A DNA stretch of 64,000 bases from Apus apus. Lineage: Eukaryota; Chordata; Aves; Apodiformes; Apodidae. A model generated the notes under the pieces. It made no database searches. It was not told the origin of the DNA and saw nothing but the letters and a program-made list of their open reading frames with translations. The number at the start of each line of letters is the position of its first letter. Positions within the stretch are counted from its first letter, which is position 1. This document shows, piece by piece, positions 12,241 to 26,000 of this stretch. The position numbers and the translations under genes are program-made. The stretch covers positions 46,613,659-46,677,658 of the forward strand of contig NC_067283.1 in the NCBI RefSeq assembly GCF_020740795.1, read 5' to 3'.

Positions 12241-15200
12241 GTAAGGGTTTCCCATGATGGCAAAGCCTTCACCTCTGTCAGAGTTTTCCCTGTTAGGAAA
12301 TGCAATGTAATGGCATAAGCAAAAGCATTGGCCACATTGATGAATTACAACACACTCTGAACTTATTCCTCCTGTTTTGAGTTACCTCAACCTGATTTTA
12401 TTTGAGAGGCATGTGTAATGTTCTAGGAAGCCAACCAAAAGATCTTATATTTTGTTGTCTCTAGTTAAAATATTGAAGAATCAGACATAACTTAAGTTGG
12501 CTCCCAATATCCAAGCCTGACTACCCTTGGTCCCAAACTAGTTGTAGTCCTCATGTGTGAATGCACAGAATATGGTCTATAAAAAAGAGATGAGAGGGAT
12601 TTTGCTGGGGAGGAAAAATCTCAGTTTTTGGCATAGAAGAAAAAGGGATGTGCAGGTAAAGAAATCCAGGAAGTATATGAGGAGTAGAGGAGGAAATATG
12701 CCTTAATCAAAAACAGGGAGACATTTACTTTGTTCCTTGGTCTAATTGTTGGACATGAGTTCATAGTAGCTTGACTGAAACTAATGAGCTGGCTTAATAA
12801 TAGCAATTGGTATGTATAGGCAATACAGGCTGATAAAGACAATTCTGTAGACTCACAGAAGGTAAAGATCTGAGAACCAGAGAGGGTGAGTTAATTTCTT
12901 ACCTGAAGAGGGAACTTTCCTTCTTTAGCAAATCAGTATTTAAATAATGTTTTTTTCTGTTTAGAAGGAGAATGCCTCATCACTTTCTCTGCCCCTTCCA
13001 GCTCCTGTGTGGGAACATACCATTGTGTATGTGCCTATATTTGTTTCAGGATGAGATGGGCACTGATTAAAACTAAACAACACATTAAAAGTAAGGGCCT
13101 TAAATATGAAAATCTGCAAGGTGGAAAGGAAGTAGATGATGATTAAATGTAGTTTTTCTGCTTCCCTTTCTGAACTAAGTTAATTGTGGCCTGGCTGGTT
13201 TTCTTTACTCTTTTCTGTCTTTCTCCCCTCAACACTTTATTGAAGAGGTCCTTTTACATGGCTGCAGTTCTATTTTACATGGCTGCAGTTCTATTTTAAT
13301 TGTCCTGCTATTGTTGAATTGCTGTTAATTGTGGTCGTAATAAACCCATTGATTACTTTGGTTACTAAATCTTAACAAGTCGGCTACAACTGACAGTTAA
13401 ATTCAGTACATTTTCAGGTGCCTTAGTGACACCAAATTTCATCATTTAGGAGGAAAAAGAGCAAAATAAACAATACGATGTTTTCAGCAGACATGTTTAA
13501 GGATCTTCTCCTTACCAACTACAACTGGTTCTTCACAGGTCATGTGAGGAGGATGAGGAAACTGCATTATGTCTCCTTATGCTGAGAGGAGGTATAGGGC
13601 AGACACTATGACCCAGCGTGGCAGGTGGTGAGCAACGCTGCCAGCAGTGCCTGTGTTGGCAGGGTCATATACAAGGAATGCTAGTGTGTGTGGCACCAGC
13701 TAACCAAAGAGTTCTGATATCTACCTACCTGGTTGTGTTTTGGCCTAGCCTCTAACCCAGGTGATGCTCTAACCTGACTAAGTTTCAGGTAGCTAAATGA
13801 GGTGCTCGCTTCTCTGTTTCTTTTCTCAGTCTAACCAGGAAACTGTCACTGGGCTGAGTTGCTGAGTACAGTTTGAGTCTGTTTCTGTGGTAGTGTCAAG
13901 GCTGCTCTGCTGCACTGGTCAATTTGGTGGACCAAACGTTTCCTGGTTAAAGCAATACTAAAATGAATAAACAAAGCAACACCTACATAACAACTGCTGT
14001 CTTGCAGGAATGTCTTTTTTTGTTGCTCTGTAATGTGTAGCTGTGCTGACAAAGTAGGAGAAATACTAATCTAAGTATCTGGGCAACTGAAATCTGGGAC
14101 TGGCAAGAATGAAGCTATTTGAGTTAATAAGCCATTGGACTGCTGTAATTTTCATCTTGTGGCTAGGACATCTTAGAAGCCTGATAGTCAACACCCTGTC
14201 TCTGGGTTTCCAAAATGTACTTAGTTGTGTACCCTGTAAAAAGTTAGTTCACACAGTAAGTTCTTTCCCTTTCTTTTCCCTCCCTCATGCTTTTCAAGAC
14301 AACTTCTGTACTCCTGTGTTTAGCCAGCATGGAAGATGCATCACAGTGGCTGTCACTGCTCTTTTTTTCCACCATGATCTGGAATCCAAGCTATGAAGGT
14401 TCAGCTTTAATCAATGCTTAAGAGAAGAATTGTGAACTAACTTCTCCTTTCCATTCAGCCTTGCCTTCAGAGTGCATGTGTGTGTTGCTGCAGTGGGTGT
14501 GTGTGGCATCCTTGGCTCTGCTGCAAGAGTCCTTCTCCCCTGCCACTGACTCAGTCCAGGCAGAGAGACAAGGACATGAGGAGAGCTTGCCTTACATCTG
14601 CCATCTGCACTGACAGCCACAGCACAGAGGGGGGTGCAAGAAGACCAATTCCAGAGATACTTAGGAAGTCTCCTTTTCAAATGATACCACTGCTAATATT
14701 AGTTTTCTCAGACGTGTTTTGCTACGGTTTACAAATATGAATCAATGGGATTCCTCTTGTTGAGTCACAACTGCAGGGTAAAAAATCCTTTGGCAGTTTC
14801 ACTTGCTTGTGGTAGAAGTTGGTACAGATCCAAATCCCTGTAGATATGTTGACCAGATCTTGTTTAATCATGGAGAGAAGACATGACTTGAGACTTCATA
14901 TAATATCAGGCTAATATTCCCTTAATTAAGAGGTGCCTTAAAAGATCTTAAAGTACTACTGACTTTTCAAAGATGACCAGACTAGGCTTTTTAGTGTTAC
15001 ATTAACTCAAGTCAGCTAATCACTACATACTATTAGATAAAGTTCTAAGCTCATCAGAAACTGTGGCTCAGAACAAAACATTCCAGGATGTCTAACCTGA
15101 CATTCACAGTAATGTTGGCTACCCAGAATTCATTAATGTAAAGTGAAATGAGACTGCAAATGCCAGTCAAGACATAATCTAGGCTCTTTTGTCCATATGG

Positions 15201-17077
15201 GCAAAAAGGATGTGAGTTAATTACTGGTTTAAGGCTTCCCTACACCTGGAAATGCAACCAGATTGTCTCAGTGTGGCTATTTGATGCATTTCCTGGTACA
15301 GAGAGCCCAACCTAAGTTAAAGTTGCATGTTATGGCTGAGCTGATCCAGCAGCCTGGCTGCTGAAAAGGGCAAATCCTACTCTTTCTCCTTTTTCTTTCC
15401 CTCCAGCTGCTTAGTTTTCCCACCCTCTTGCATTGGCTTTGGCTTTTGTCTGACTCTTTGCTGAGTGTCTTCTCCTTGCTTACCTGATAAGATGAAGAGT
15501 AAGATTTCTTTCTTTGAACATTGGTGAGCTCTCAGGTCAGTGAATTCTCTTTTAGCATCAGGTATTGCATTATTCAAGACCCTTTAAATGCTATTAGAGG
15601 GGATGAATCCATGCCTGGGAAATATTACCGTGGATTCTACTTTTTTGTATATATAAATATGCCAAAAACCATCATTTGAGCATAGTTAGAAATACTTGGA
15701 AAGCTGTTTTTTTTTAAGGTGCATAGAACCCTTGGGATTCTCCCAAATATACAGAAATTTGGACTGTTGTGGATGTCCCACATGTGTTGCTTCTGGAATA
15801 ATTGAGCACTGCATCACTTATTCAATCAAGTGTACCTTGGACTGTCATAAATTCTGAGTAGGGATTAGCCACAGATGAATATACTGTGGCTAATCTGATC
15901 AATAAGAACAAGTTTTTTAAGACTGAAACACTGAAACCTCAGTGTTCATGGTATCTCATACTGTGGCACAAAGGATTTCAGATGTCTCCTTTGTGTTGGT
16001 AATTCTTTGGAAATAGATGCTGCATTGAGTTTTTGTTCATTCAGGTGGTCAGCTTATGGGGAGAGGAATGAATGCTATTTAATAAGCCTCAAGAAATCCC
16101 ATCCCCTCATAACTAGCAGTAGTGTACTTAAGAAAACAAAATGCAGTAAGGCTGCACTCAAATATGCAATGACCATCACTTGTTCTAAACATGCAGATTA
16201 TTCCCTCTTTAATACTTTATTTTCCACTGCCTGTACATTCTTTATTTTGAGAAGAAAGAACTGGAATTGGGGAACAATTTAGCCATGTTTCCAACTATAG
16301 AAATTAATGTTTTACCAAATTACTGTAGAATGGCTTGCTTGGTTGGCTTCTGAGTTACTTGTTACCCATTGGCCGACTGACAACCAAGGTGTTGACTATT
16401 ATTTTTCTCGTTGCTTTTGATGATTTTTCACACCATTGTGCATCTCTATCAAAAGCCAGATCCCACATCCTCCTCCCCTTAAATAAAAACAAATTTGATG
16501 TAAGAAGGAAAGAAGGGCTTGACCTCATAGAAGGGCATATTGGTGACAATGCCAACTTTCCAGCAGCTGTGCTACAAATGCTTCTGTAGCAAATACCTTC
16601 CTCTCCTCCCTTGCTGCTTTTGCTGCTATGAGCCAGCAGTACTAGAAGGACAAGTAGTTCTGTGTGCCTAGAAGTGAAACTAAAAAGTAGTTTTGCTTAT
16701 ACCATCGGTCAGGTTCTCCCGTTTCCTTGTCTTGTGGAAGAAACAGGGAGTTGTGACAGGCTGGAGACCAGGAAGAAAAACTGAAGATGTTGGTCACAAA
16801 CCCGTCAATTTAATAGTTGATCAGAAGAAATGTGGTGGTGTTGAGGAATGCAGTAATCCCATGAGACTGGGGGGTGAAGTATGCAAAGTAGAGAGATGCG
16901 TTTTGTAAGAGAGGATGGTTTTGTACTTGCCATCATGTTTGCAAGGAGCTGGGAACTGTCAATTTCCTGTGCACTCTCAAAATGGATAAAAGGCCTTTTT
17001 CAGGATTAAAAACCTTGCTTGCAATAGGTTTTCATCCCCTAGTGGAGAGAATAATTTTCCTGCTCCTTTGCTTTCAG
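12241..17077 (+). other. TRAK1: TRAK1 last intron
   Basis: The intron has a GTAAGG donor, and the acceptor is TGCTTTCAG-like with AG at 17076-17077. It contains a 21-bp perfect tandem duplication at 13252-13293 and a 12-bp perfect inverted repeat at 15863-15895. No exon, CR1 or LTR is recognisable in it. Confidence 0.85.
13252..13293. repeat. Perfect 21-bp tandem duplication
   Basis: Two head-to-tail identical copies (TTTTACATGGCTGCAGTTCTA) occupy 13252-13272 and 13273-13293, followed by a partial third start (TTTTA). The identity of the copies suggests a recent slippage or duplication event inside the intron. Confidence 0.95.
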
Positions 17078-17876
17078 CCTTAACGCAGCACCTACTCCAG
17101 CTTGTGGCAGCATTAGCAATTTGAAAGGCACCCCGGTGGCTACGCCCTGTACACCTCGGCGTCTGAGTTTGGCTGAATCCTTCACTAACCTCCGGGAATC
17201 CACGACGACTATGAGCACGTCTCTGGGGCTGGTGTGGCTGCTGAAGGAAAGAGGCATCTCAGCAGCAGTGTACAATCCACAGAGCTGGGACAGAGCCAGC
17301 AAACGCACCTTCCTGAACACATACTCCCCTAAAATGGCGATCATTCCTTCTACTCCCCCAAACTCACCTATGCAGACACCTTCTTCTTCCCCTCCATCTT
17401 TTGAGTTCAAGTGCACCAGCCCACCTTATGACAACTTCTTGGCTTCGAAGCCTGCCAGTTCGATCTTGAAGGAGGTGAGGAATAAAAAGAACATCAGGAA
17501 CAGTGAGAGTCAGACTGATGTGTCTGTTTCCAACCTTAATCTCGTGGACAAAGTCAAGAGGTTTGGTATCGCCAAAGTTGTGAGTTCAGGGCAAATGTCA
17601 GCTCCTCCTCTAACTGATGACCAGGGACCTCTTCTCTGTGGGGCACAAGGACCGGTGAGGGCCCTTGTCCCTGGAGGCTTGGCACCAGATGGTCTCCCAT
17701 TGGGCTGCCCTGCTGTGACCAGTGCCATCGGGAGCATCCAGCTGAACACTGGCATCCGAAGGAATCGGAGCTTCCCCACCATGGTGGGGTCCAGCATGCA
17801 GATGAAAGGTCCAACGTCTCTCACTTCGGGGATCCTCATGGGAACCAAGCTCCCGAAGCAAACTAGCTTACGATGA
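17078..17876 (+). CDS. TRAK1: TRAK1 terminal coding exon with the C-terminus
   Basis: This is the last, large TRAK1 exon (799 nt, about 266 codons including the stop at 17874-17876). It is fully open and starts with the C that completes a Ser codon. Landmarks in order are NAAPTPACGS, VATPCTPRRLSLAESFTN, TTTMSTSLGLVWLLKERGIS, STPPNSPMQTP, FEFKCTSPPYDNFLASKP, ESQTDVSVSNLNLVDKV and the final MGTKLPKQTSLR. All fit vertebrate TRAK1. The segment is rich in Ser, Thr and Pro and looks largely disordered. In the TRAK family the C-terminal half is needed for mitochondrial targeting. No frameshift or stop is present. With the two exons before it, it gives roughly the last 370 residues of a protein of about 950. 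Confidence 0.97.
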
Positions 17877-20085
17877 AGGACTTTATTTTTACAGCTAGTC
17901 TTTTTAAATAAAAATACTCAGATTCTTCCTCTGATTCTCTTTTCCCCGCCACCCCTTCATTGCCTCTGGAGTTTGACAAATCAACTTCGTGCCTAATGGG
18001 AGAAATGTGTAAACTTTGTATAAAATATGTAAATATGTACCAGATCTATTGTAATTAATTGGATTATTTTACTGTTCAATTGAGTGCAAAAGGTTCTATG
18101 TTATGATTGCTGTCTTAAGGTTAACTTGCTAACCTTTGAAAAGGTGTTTTTTTAAGATGCACTGAAAAAAAACAACAAACCAACAACAAAAAGAACAGAA
18201 CCACCGAAAAACTTGACTAGGAAAACATGAGTTCTGTAGCTAGCCTAGCTTGAGTCAAAGGTGCATGGGAAACTATTGAACGTGTTTTGTGAGACCTCGC
18301 ATTACATCACTTGAAGCATGGGAGAGTTTGTGCTTTGTTAAATGATGGGGAAAAAAGCACTCAGTTTAACATGGTAGTTTTAATTTTGCTTCTGTAGATG
18401 AGTTGAGCTGAGTTATTGGAGTGCCTGGCTATTAGGCATGAATGGATTAATTTTTTTACTATTTTGTTTTCTGTCCTGTATTCTCCTCCTGGAGATGATA
18501 AACTTGAACTAATACTGTGTTGAGTTCAGCAGGCCCACTGGGTACCTGGAATATTCCTACGTATTCCTGCCGCTGCTGTTTCATTTGGCACACTTACACT
18601 CTGTGAGACTTCTTTCTTGATTTGGTTGATTTTGTGTGTGTTTGTTTATTTCAATGCTGCACTGGATTGTGGAAGGGAAAATGCTTTACTGTGTGTTGCT
18701 GCCACTGAAACACACTTTGTTAATGCCCCCAAAGAAAACAGTTTTCACAACTCATGAGGTAAATAAATGTGGCAGTGACTTCCTAGAAGTCGAAGTTACG
18801 GAACAGATTGACAGATAAGAATGTCATAAAAGAACATGTAGCAAAAACAGTATTAGGAAAAGGTGTGTCCTTGAAATCTCAGCAGAGAATGATGAAAAAC
18901 ATTTAGTAACAGAATGATACAAGCTGGAAAGAGCAACTTGCAATCCTTGTGCTGATCTTCAGGTTGAGGACCATGGCCTTGTAAACCAGGTGAGAATATT
19001 CCCACCCACTTTCTGTTTTCTTTTTTCAGAGAAACCTTTTTCATCCCAAGTTGGGCCCTTAGCAGAGGTAAAAATAAGGGAAACGCTTTATCTCACAGTA
19101 TTTTTAAACCGAAAAAACACCTGCTAATACTAAACATATAATCCCCTCTTTTTCAGAAGAGAAATGAAAGACCTCACACAACCTTTAGTTACAGCCAGGC
19201 AATCCTAATTTATATTGCAATTTTCTTCTCAGTTTCTCCCAAAGTTCTGCTGAGCGCTTGTAGGAAGAAATGAAATATCCTGGAACTGGAGCAGACTGCA
19301 GGGAGCTTGTTTTTAGAGTTGAGCTGAGACCACTTTTTTTTTTTTTTTTTTTTTTTTTTAAGGAGCAGGGGAATGGAAAGGAGTAAATGGGGAAGTGTTT
19401 AATATCAGCTTTCTTTCCCTGTGGCATCTAAATCAAGCTCCCTGTTTGTTACCATAATCACACTACACATAATTGCCGTGAATTGCTGTTTGTACCAGAC
19501 TGTTACTAAATCATTAGCACTGATAACTTCTTGTATATATGAAGCTATCTTTTGGTCTTTGTGATGAGAGATTTGGTGGGTGGGTTTGGCTTTTTTTTTC
19601 TGAATGAAGTAGTTCTTGCGGTAGTGCTACTGGACACTAAGGATATTTTTTGAGAAAGAAGAAACACATCGGTCAGTTACTGCATGTGTTTGAAGACTTC
19701 TATTTATTCTATGAACTCACAATGTTTTAGTAAAATGTCATCAGCTCTCTTTGCTGTTGTATGTGTGCACTTATTGCGAGTAAATTTAAGCATCTTTTTA
19801 TTTGAATGTAACTTAAAACAGTAGATAGAATAACAGTTGATTCTGAAAAAAAATAAATCATAGACTTAATGGACCATTTTATATACCCAGAGGAAGAAAG
19901 CAATACCATATGAGAACTTGAAGTGTAGAAGTTAATCATGCAATTGGGAAGTATTACTTAGCCTTCAAATAAGCAGTACGAACTGTCCACCCACCAGAGA
20001 AAGCAATTGTAACACATGAGAAGGATTAAATTTACATTTTTTCATCACTAATATCAATAAAATAACAGAAAAGTTGCATTGGTGT
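17877..20085 (+). other. TRAK1: TRAK1 3' UTR (3' end uncertain)
   Basis: Sequence after the TRAK1 stop is AT-rich and non-coding. AATAAA hexamers occur at 17907-17912 (only about 30 nt past the stop), 18762-18767, 19852-19857 and 20056-20061. The last is followed by GT-rich sequence (TTGGTGTGTATT) and would give a 2.2-kb UTR. Which sites are used cannot be told from sequence alone. A run of 26 T lies at 19334-19359. Confidence 0.5.
19334..19359. repeat. Poly-T run of 26
   Basis: An uninterrupted mononucleotide tract within the probable TRAK1 3' UTR. It is likely polymorphic, and its length may be affected by sequencing error. No retroposon body is recognisable next to it. Confidence 0.9.
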
Positions 20086-23000
20086 GTATTATTCAGCTTT
20101 TCCCCTGTTCTGTTAAGGTGCTAAATCTTTCATCTTCTTCCCTTGCTTTCATCTCTCAGCCAAAGCAAAATAAGAGGCCATTGCCAGGTTTGGTTTTTAA
20201 ATTCTTAAACACAAGATGTTGAAGACTTTTGAGATGTTAAGGTTGCAGAAATTGGTCGAACTTAGGTCAAAACAAAAAACATAGAAGCAAATGCAGATTC
20301 TTATTTATATTGTGTTCGCAGAAAGAAGAATTGGATGTTGTGTGCTTTGTGTATTTTGAGCGGGAGAGGGGTGTGACCTGTCCTGCCTAATGTGATGCAA
20401 AAATATAGTGACCAAATGTGAAAGTAAAGCGTGAGGAGGAAACATCCTGTGTTTTCCAAGAGACAGAAGCCAGGCCTGCTGTTAACTATTATCTTCGTTA
20501 GTGAGAGAGGGAACAGCCCACTGATTAAATGCCGAGTAATGAGAAACTCCAAAAACCCTGTACACTTGGTGAGAGCTAAGTAGAGCTCCCTGGAAGGAGG
20601 GGGGTAGTCAGGCAAGAAGTCATAGAATGATTAGAAAGGCTCAGACACTGAGGAGGAAATAATACTTGCATACATATGCTTGCTATGGAGAGAAAACTGG
20701 AGAGCAGTAATGCCAAAATAAACTTGTGGAGGGCTTGCATTCGTGTGATGCAGCGCCGGCCGACAGCTGTGAGAAGGGCTGATGCCATCCTGCCCTGGGG
20801 ACATCCATGTCCTGTGTCAGTGAGCACAGAGACTCCTCCTGCCTGCCTGCCCAGCACCCAGCCTGGGGGAAGCACACCATCAGAGGGTTAATGGTTAACT
20901 GGAGGGATCCAGGGAGGATGAGCACAGAGCATCCAGCCCTCCCTGCCTGAGGACAGGCTGAGTTGAGCAAGTGCCAGAGAAGGAGGAAGCTGGGAGTGGT
21001 CCATAAGGTACCTCTGGCTTTAGGTTGAGTAGGATTTGGGATTCAGGTAACTCATGGGAGGGTGTGAACCTGTGAAGCGGGAAGGAAATCTGGAAACCAT
21101 CAGAGATGTGTGCAGAAGAGAAAGCTAGGAGGGAAGTGCTTACGAGTACTTGTAGCATTCCTGAAAGTCGATGCTTAAGATTTGAAAAAAGTTCTACTTG
21201 GAGAAAACTGCACACTGTTAGTGATAAATGCTATATTAAGATGTTTGGTCCATGCTGACTTCGTTGGTCTTGCTCTCCTGTATAAAGTAAATATTCACAG
21301 AGACATGAGCCTAGAAGGAACCATCACAGGCTCTACCTGCATGTATCTTATTGCAAGACTGTAATATTAAGACAGGAGCGTTTTGAGGAAGCTATTTTTC
21401 CTATTACAGACAAAAACCAAGATTTTACATATTAATTAATACTTAGTAAGTCTGTTTTTCTACAGACTTAAATGTTTTATCTGGATATTGCAATGGACAA
21501 AGTCAGGTGCTGGTGGCCTCATGCGGTGCCCTCCTGGGCCTTGGGGAGTGAGGACCCAGTCCCAGAAGTCCGGTTCCTGAAACCCTTTGGCTGTCACCTT
21601 GGTCAGGAGCTTCAACCCCTGAACTTACTGGCAGGTGCAGTCAGAGGACAAGCATCAGCGATGTATGAGCCAGGAAAGGCAAAAGAAATCAGCATGCAGT
21701 GGGAAACAGGAAGGTAAAATTATTTGATTGCATCCAGAAAGATTTGTAAGGCAGTTGTGTGAGTGATGAAAATTTAAGTGTATCGCAGTTCCCTGCATGG
21801 TTCTACAGCTGCCCAGCTCCTGCTGTGCTGAGAAGCCCCGCAGAAACCCACCTCCTGGAGTCCAGCCTTCTTCTAGAGGGAACTGTTGGTTGTACAGGTG
21901 CTTTCAAACAATCTTCCACAGCTTACATAAAACTAATCATAAGCCCTCAGAACTTCAAAGTGAATGTTCACTGGTTCTGTGTAAATTGTTGCCTTAGGCA
22001 GGCCAGGTAGCCTGTTGTGCTTGATTTTATAAACTTTTTGTGGTGTGACTTCTTCTGTGCTGGTGCTTTTTTGCTGTACCTGCAGGAGCTGCTGGCTTGC
22101 CTCTGCATCTCAGAGCAGGGTACCCCTGTGCTCCCCAGCCCTTCCTGTGGCTCACAGAGAGCTCTCAGAAACCTCTCACCTGGGCAGGGTGGAAGCTGTT
22201 CTGCTGCACCACCAACGGCTGCGTCCTTCACCCAGAAAGGAAGGTATGTACTCAAGTGACACATCCCATAGGCCCCCAGCCTGGGCAGCCAAGGATCAGC
22301 CCTAACCTTTGATGCTAGATGATCTTCTAGCCTGTGTTTCTGTGCTGTTAAAGTTTCTCTGACCCACAAACTGAAAAATCCCCTGGTGACACTGCTGGAG
22401 TAGCAGTTCTGCAATGCTCTGCTCACTTCTCGCTCTGTTCTCTCCCTGCAGCAGCAGCCTGACCTGCATACAACCCCTGCCTGGATTTGCCTCCCTGCCT
22501 GCTCCTCCATGTGCCAGAGAGCTGGTTGTCTTGTGCTCAGCCCCCAGCTGCTGTCACTTCTGGCTGAGCTGTGGCACAGGGGTGACATTCAGGGTCCTGG
22601 GTGAGTTTTGTGTAACACAGGAAGCATCTTTTCTGGGTATCCCTTTTTAAAATCTGTTCTCCTTCCAAAATTAATAGATCACTCCCTCAACCTATCCTTT
22701 CTGGTGTGTATGTATGCTCCTGCAGGGATCTAAATATTTCGCTTTGGAAAGAATAAATAGATGGGGGTCGTTCATGTTGTATTGTTATTTTCTGACTTTT
22801 TTTTAAAGTATCCAGAAGGATGCATGTAATGCTGGGTTTGTTTACTTCTTTGTTTGGAGATACACATCTTCTGTGCCAGCTAAGTGAGCAGCAATGGTGT
22901 TTAATAAGCGAGTCCATGTGAATACACTAATTTGTAGGCTATCACATCTCAAAAGCTGAATTATAAACCCAGGTTTCCCACAGGCCTGGAACACTAGTTT

Positions 23001-26000
23001 TCCCTGGAGTTTAAATAACCATGAAAATCCAGATGTTTAATATCCACTGAAGACCCTATAGAAGAACTGGGCTCTACAGTTGTGTTCTCTGGAGAGGAAA
23101 ACTGATTCCCACGTTGACAAAGAAGGCCACAGGGAAACTAAAAAGGGAGTTAAGTGCAGCCCACTGAGGTCAAGGACAATCAAAGCTGAGTGAGGCTAAA
23201 CTCTTTAAGGTACAAAAGGAGCAACTGGAGATTGTGCAAGGGTAGAAGGTCTACTGGGGTCCAACACCCTTTTTATCTGTGACATGCTTCATCCTAGAGA
23301 TTTCAGTGGATTTTGGAAGAAACACACAGTTTCAGCTTCTGGAAGCAATGCTGGTATTTGGAGAGTGTTTTAGTTTCTCCGTCAGGACAGTAAATTATGC
23401 CACAAGATGACAAGGACAACATGAGCTATTTGGAAACTCAAAGTAGAACAGAAATACTGTATAAACTAAACCTCAGAAAGCCAAATGGCTGATGAATTTG
23501 GTGCCTCTAGTCTGAAATGTTCCTCCTTGCAATATCCGAGTATCTCAGAAAATTTACTGGATGCATCTTCACTGTACCACAGCAAGGCATGTGGTCATCC
23601 ACCTTGAAAAGCTGAGTTGCAGGTGAGAGAAGGGTGAGGTGCAGAGAACTGTGTGTCTAAGACTGAGCTGTGGACACATGATGATCTCTGGAGGGCCAAG
23701 ACTGGTATTGCAGCCTCCTGAGACACTTCCTCCCTTCCTTTTGCTTGTCTCCAAAGCCCTGGATGGTCTCACAATGTAATGCTCTAGTGTACAGAGGCCT
23801 AACAGTTGCTCCCAACCCCCTGAATGCATTTGCTGGCAGCTCCCCACATTGAATTGAAAAAGTCCAGCAATGTCAGTGCAATGTATCCTGCCTCTGATAC
23901 AGACAGAATCTGCTGCCTGTAGCTGGTATTCATGCTGAAGAATTAGCATTGTTCTGCTGTGCTGTGGCATCCTGCTGGGCGCCGTTCAGACCTGCTTTAG
24001 TTCAGCTAACAAGCCAGTCGAGATCACAGAATGGCAAGAAAAAATAATAAAAAGCCTGAAAGTTACTGGTGTTTAGCACTGTCTTTAGCTGTAATGTAGG
24101 CAGTGGGCTTTCATGCCAGAATGACCTACACTGGAAAAGTCGATAATGTTTGTATTTAAAAGATTATAGAGATTTTTGTCCTGCTGAAATGGGTTTCAAG
24201 CTGTGCTGAATCCAATTGCTGTTCAATTGACACAGGTACTTAGGAATGATTAAAGCTTTAACAAGCCCACAGCCCAATTTTTTTTCTTTCTTTGAGAGAA
24301 TTTTAATGAACGCAGGGGATACAAGAATCAAATATAAGGAAAAGCCTTTCAGTGCTCTGCTAGGACATTGTAACATTCAGATTTTGCCCAACTTGCAAGT
24401 TCCTTGCTCAGGTGGAGAGGCACTGTCTGGTTTACACTCAGGATGCTGGAGCTCACTGAAATGTGCAGAGCTGGGCTGCAGCTGGGAACATCTGGCTGTG
24501 GTGTGTCCTCAGTGCAGCTGCTGCCCCATGTGTGGCAAGGATGGAGGGGCTGGTGATGCCCAAAGTGTAGGAGAGCAGAGCGGCATCCAGACACATTCCA
24601 GTATGAAACACCAGGGCAGATGAGACTCTTCAGGGTCAGGAGCACTGGCATAGCTGACACTTCTCTTACATGCTGCCCCAGCTCCCTGGGGAGAGCTGCC
24701 CCTTCCCCGGGTGTGGGTGCTCCTTGGTTCTTGGGAGGCTGCCAGGGTTTCCCCTCACTCCAGGAGGAGCACTTACAGCTTCCACCCTCTTTTTCACAGC
24801 CACCGTATGCGTGGCCCTGTGAGGGCAGAGCCACAGGCTTTTCCCTGCTCATTTATGTGGAAATTGCAGGGAAGCTGCTCTTTTCAGAGAGATTTGTCCA
24901 GCACCTGTTTTGAAATTGAGTTAATAAAGCTGGAACAGAACTAATTGAATCGAGCACATGGTGAAAACAGTCTTTAAATGCAAAAAAAAGGTATCGATTT
25001 GCTATTTTGCCAGTGTTAATTTAGCTCCTACCCACATGCTTCCATAAAGGTGGATTTGAGTAAAGCTAAGTTAAATGTCAGAAATTTGGCAGTGCTGGAA
25101 CTCGCCTCCCAGAGGTGATTTGGAATTGCGTAATTCACATAATTTCTCCAGAATATGCACATAAATAAGGACAGGAATGCACTTTCCTGGTTTTTCATTG
25201 GTTTAGCGTATGAACTGTAGAAATTGCTACAGAGGAATTCAACTGCTTCTTCCCCTTGACAAGCACCCTCTTTTCAGCATGTGAAAAATGCAGTCCTTTT
25301 CTTATTAATGCACATACTCAGGAGAAATTATGTGAGTTAAGCAATGCAAAATCACTTCCTGTTTCAGTTTAAGGAATTAACTTGGGCACCAGCTGCTGCT
25401 GCAGACCCAGGAGCTGCAGGAGAGGTTATCGGGGGTGAAGGTGGAGCCTGCAGGTAGAACCCCTGTTGCTGGGACAGGCACAGATGACAGCGAGGGGACT
25501 GGCTGGATGGAGTCCCCAGGGTGCCAGTTTTGCACAGGCAGGGATCACTGCCTTGCTGCCAGCCTAGGGCTTGCTGCCATGCTCTGTGTGCCAAGTAAGG
25601 GCTGGGCACAATCTCCCTGCTTCTCCCCAGGCTGCTGGGCAACTCAGGCTGCCTCCGTGATACCCTGGAGCGACCCGTTTGCTCTTAGTGCAGTGACCAG
25701 GCTGCTCCAATCCCTCCTTCCCCTCAGGATCGTCCTGTGCTCTTTTCAGGGAACTTTCCTTGCCCCCTCCCTGAATGAACACTTGGCTCACCACATGGCA
25801 GGGAATGCTCTGGTATTCCTTGATTTGCAGCCATCAGCAGAACTTTCACTTTTAGTTCACAATATGAAATAAATAAGCCAGAAAGGTGAAACATGCTGTG
25901 TGGTTCCTCTGTTAGTTTTAGCATGGTTGACTCCAGACACTTAGGCTTGGTGTGTAACTCAGCTCTCTACAAATGGGGTCACTGTGAAGGTAGCTGGTCT

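Noticed and set aside
17510..17848. Minus-strand open frames opposite the TRAK1 terminal exon
   Set aside because: They are shadows of the real TRAK1 coding frame.
17907..17912. AATAAA about 30 nt after the TRAK1 stop as the main poly(A) signal
   Set aside because: It would give an unusually short 3' UTR, whereas TRAK1 3' UTRs are long as far as I recall. The later hexamers are more plausible, though minor use is possible.
21968..22588. 206-codon minus-strand open frame
   Set aside because: It lies in a GC-rich patch with competing open frames on the other strand, and has no motif or recognised homologue.
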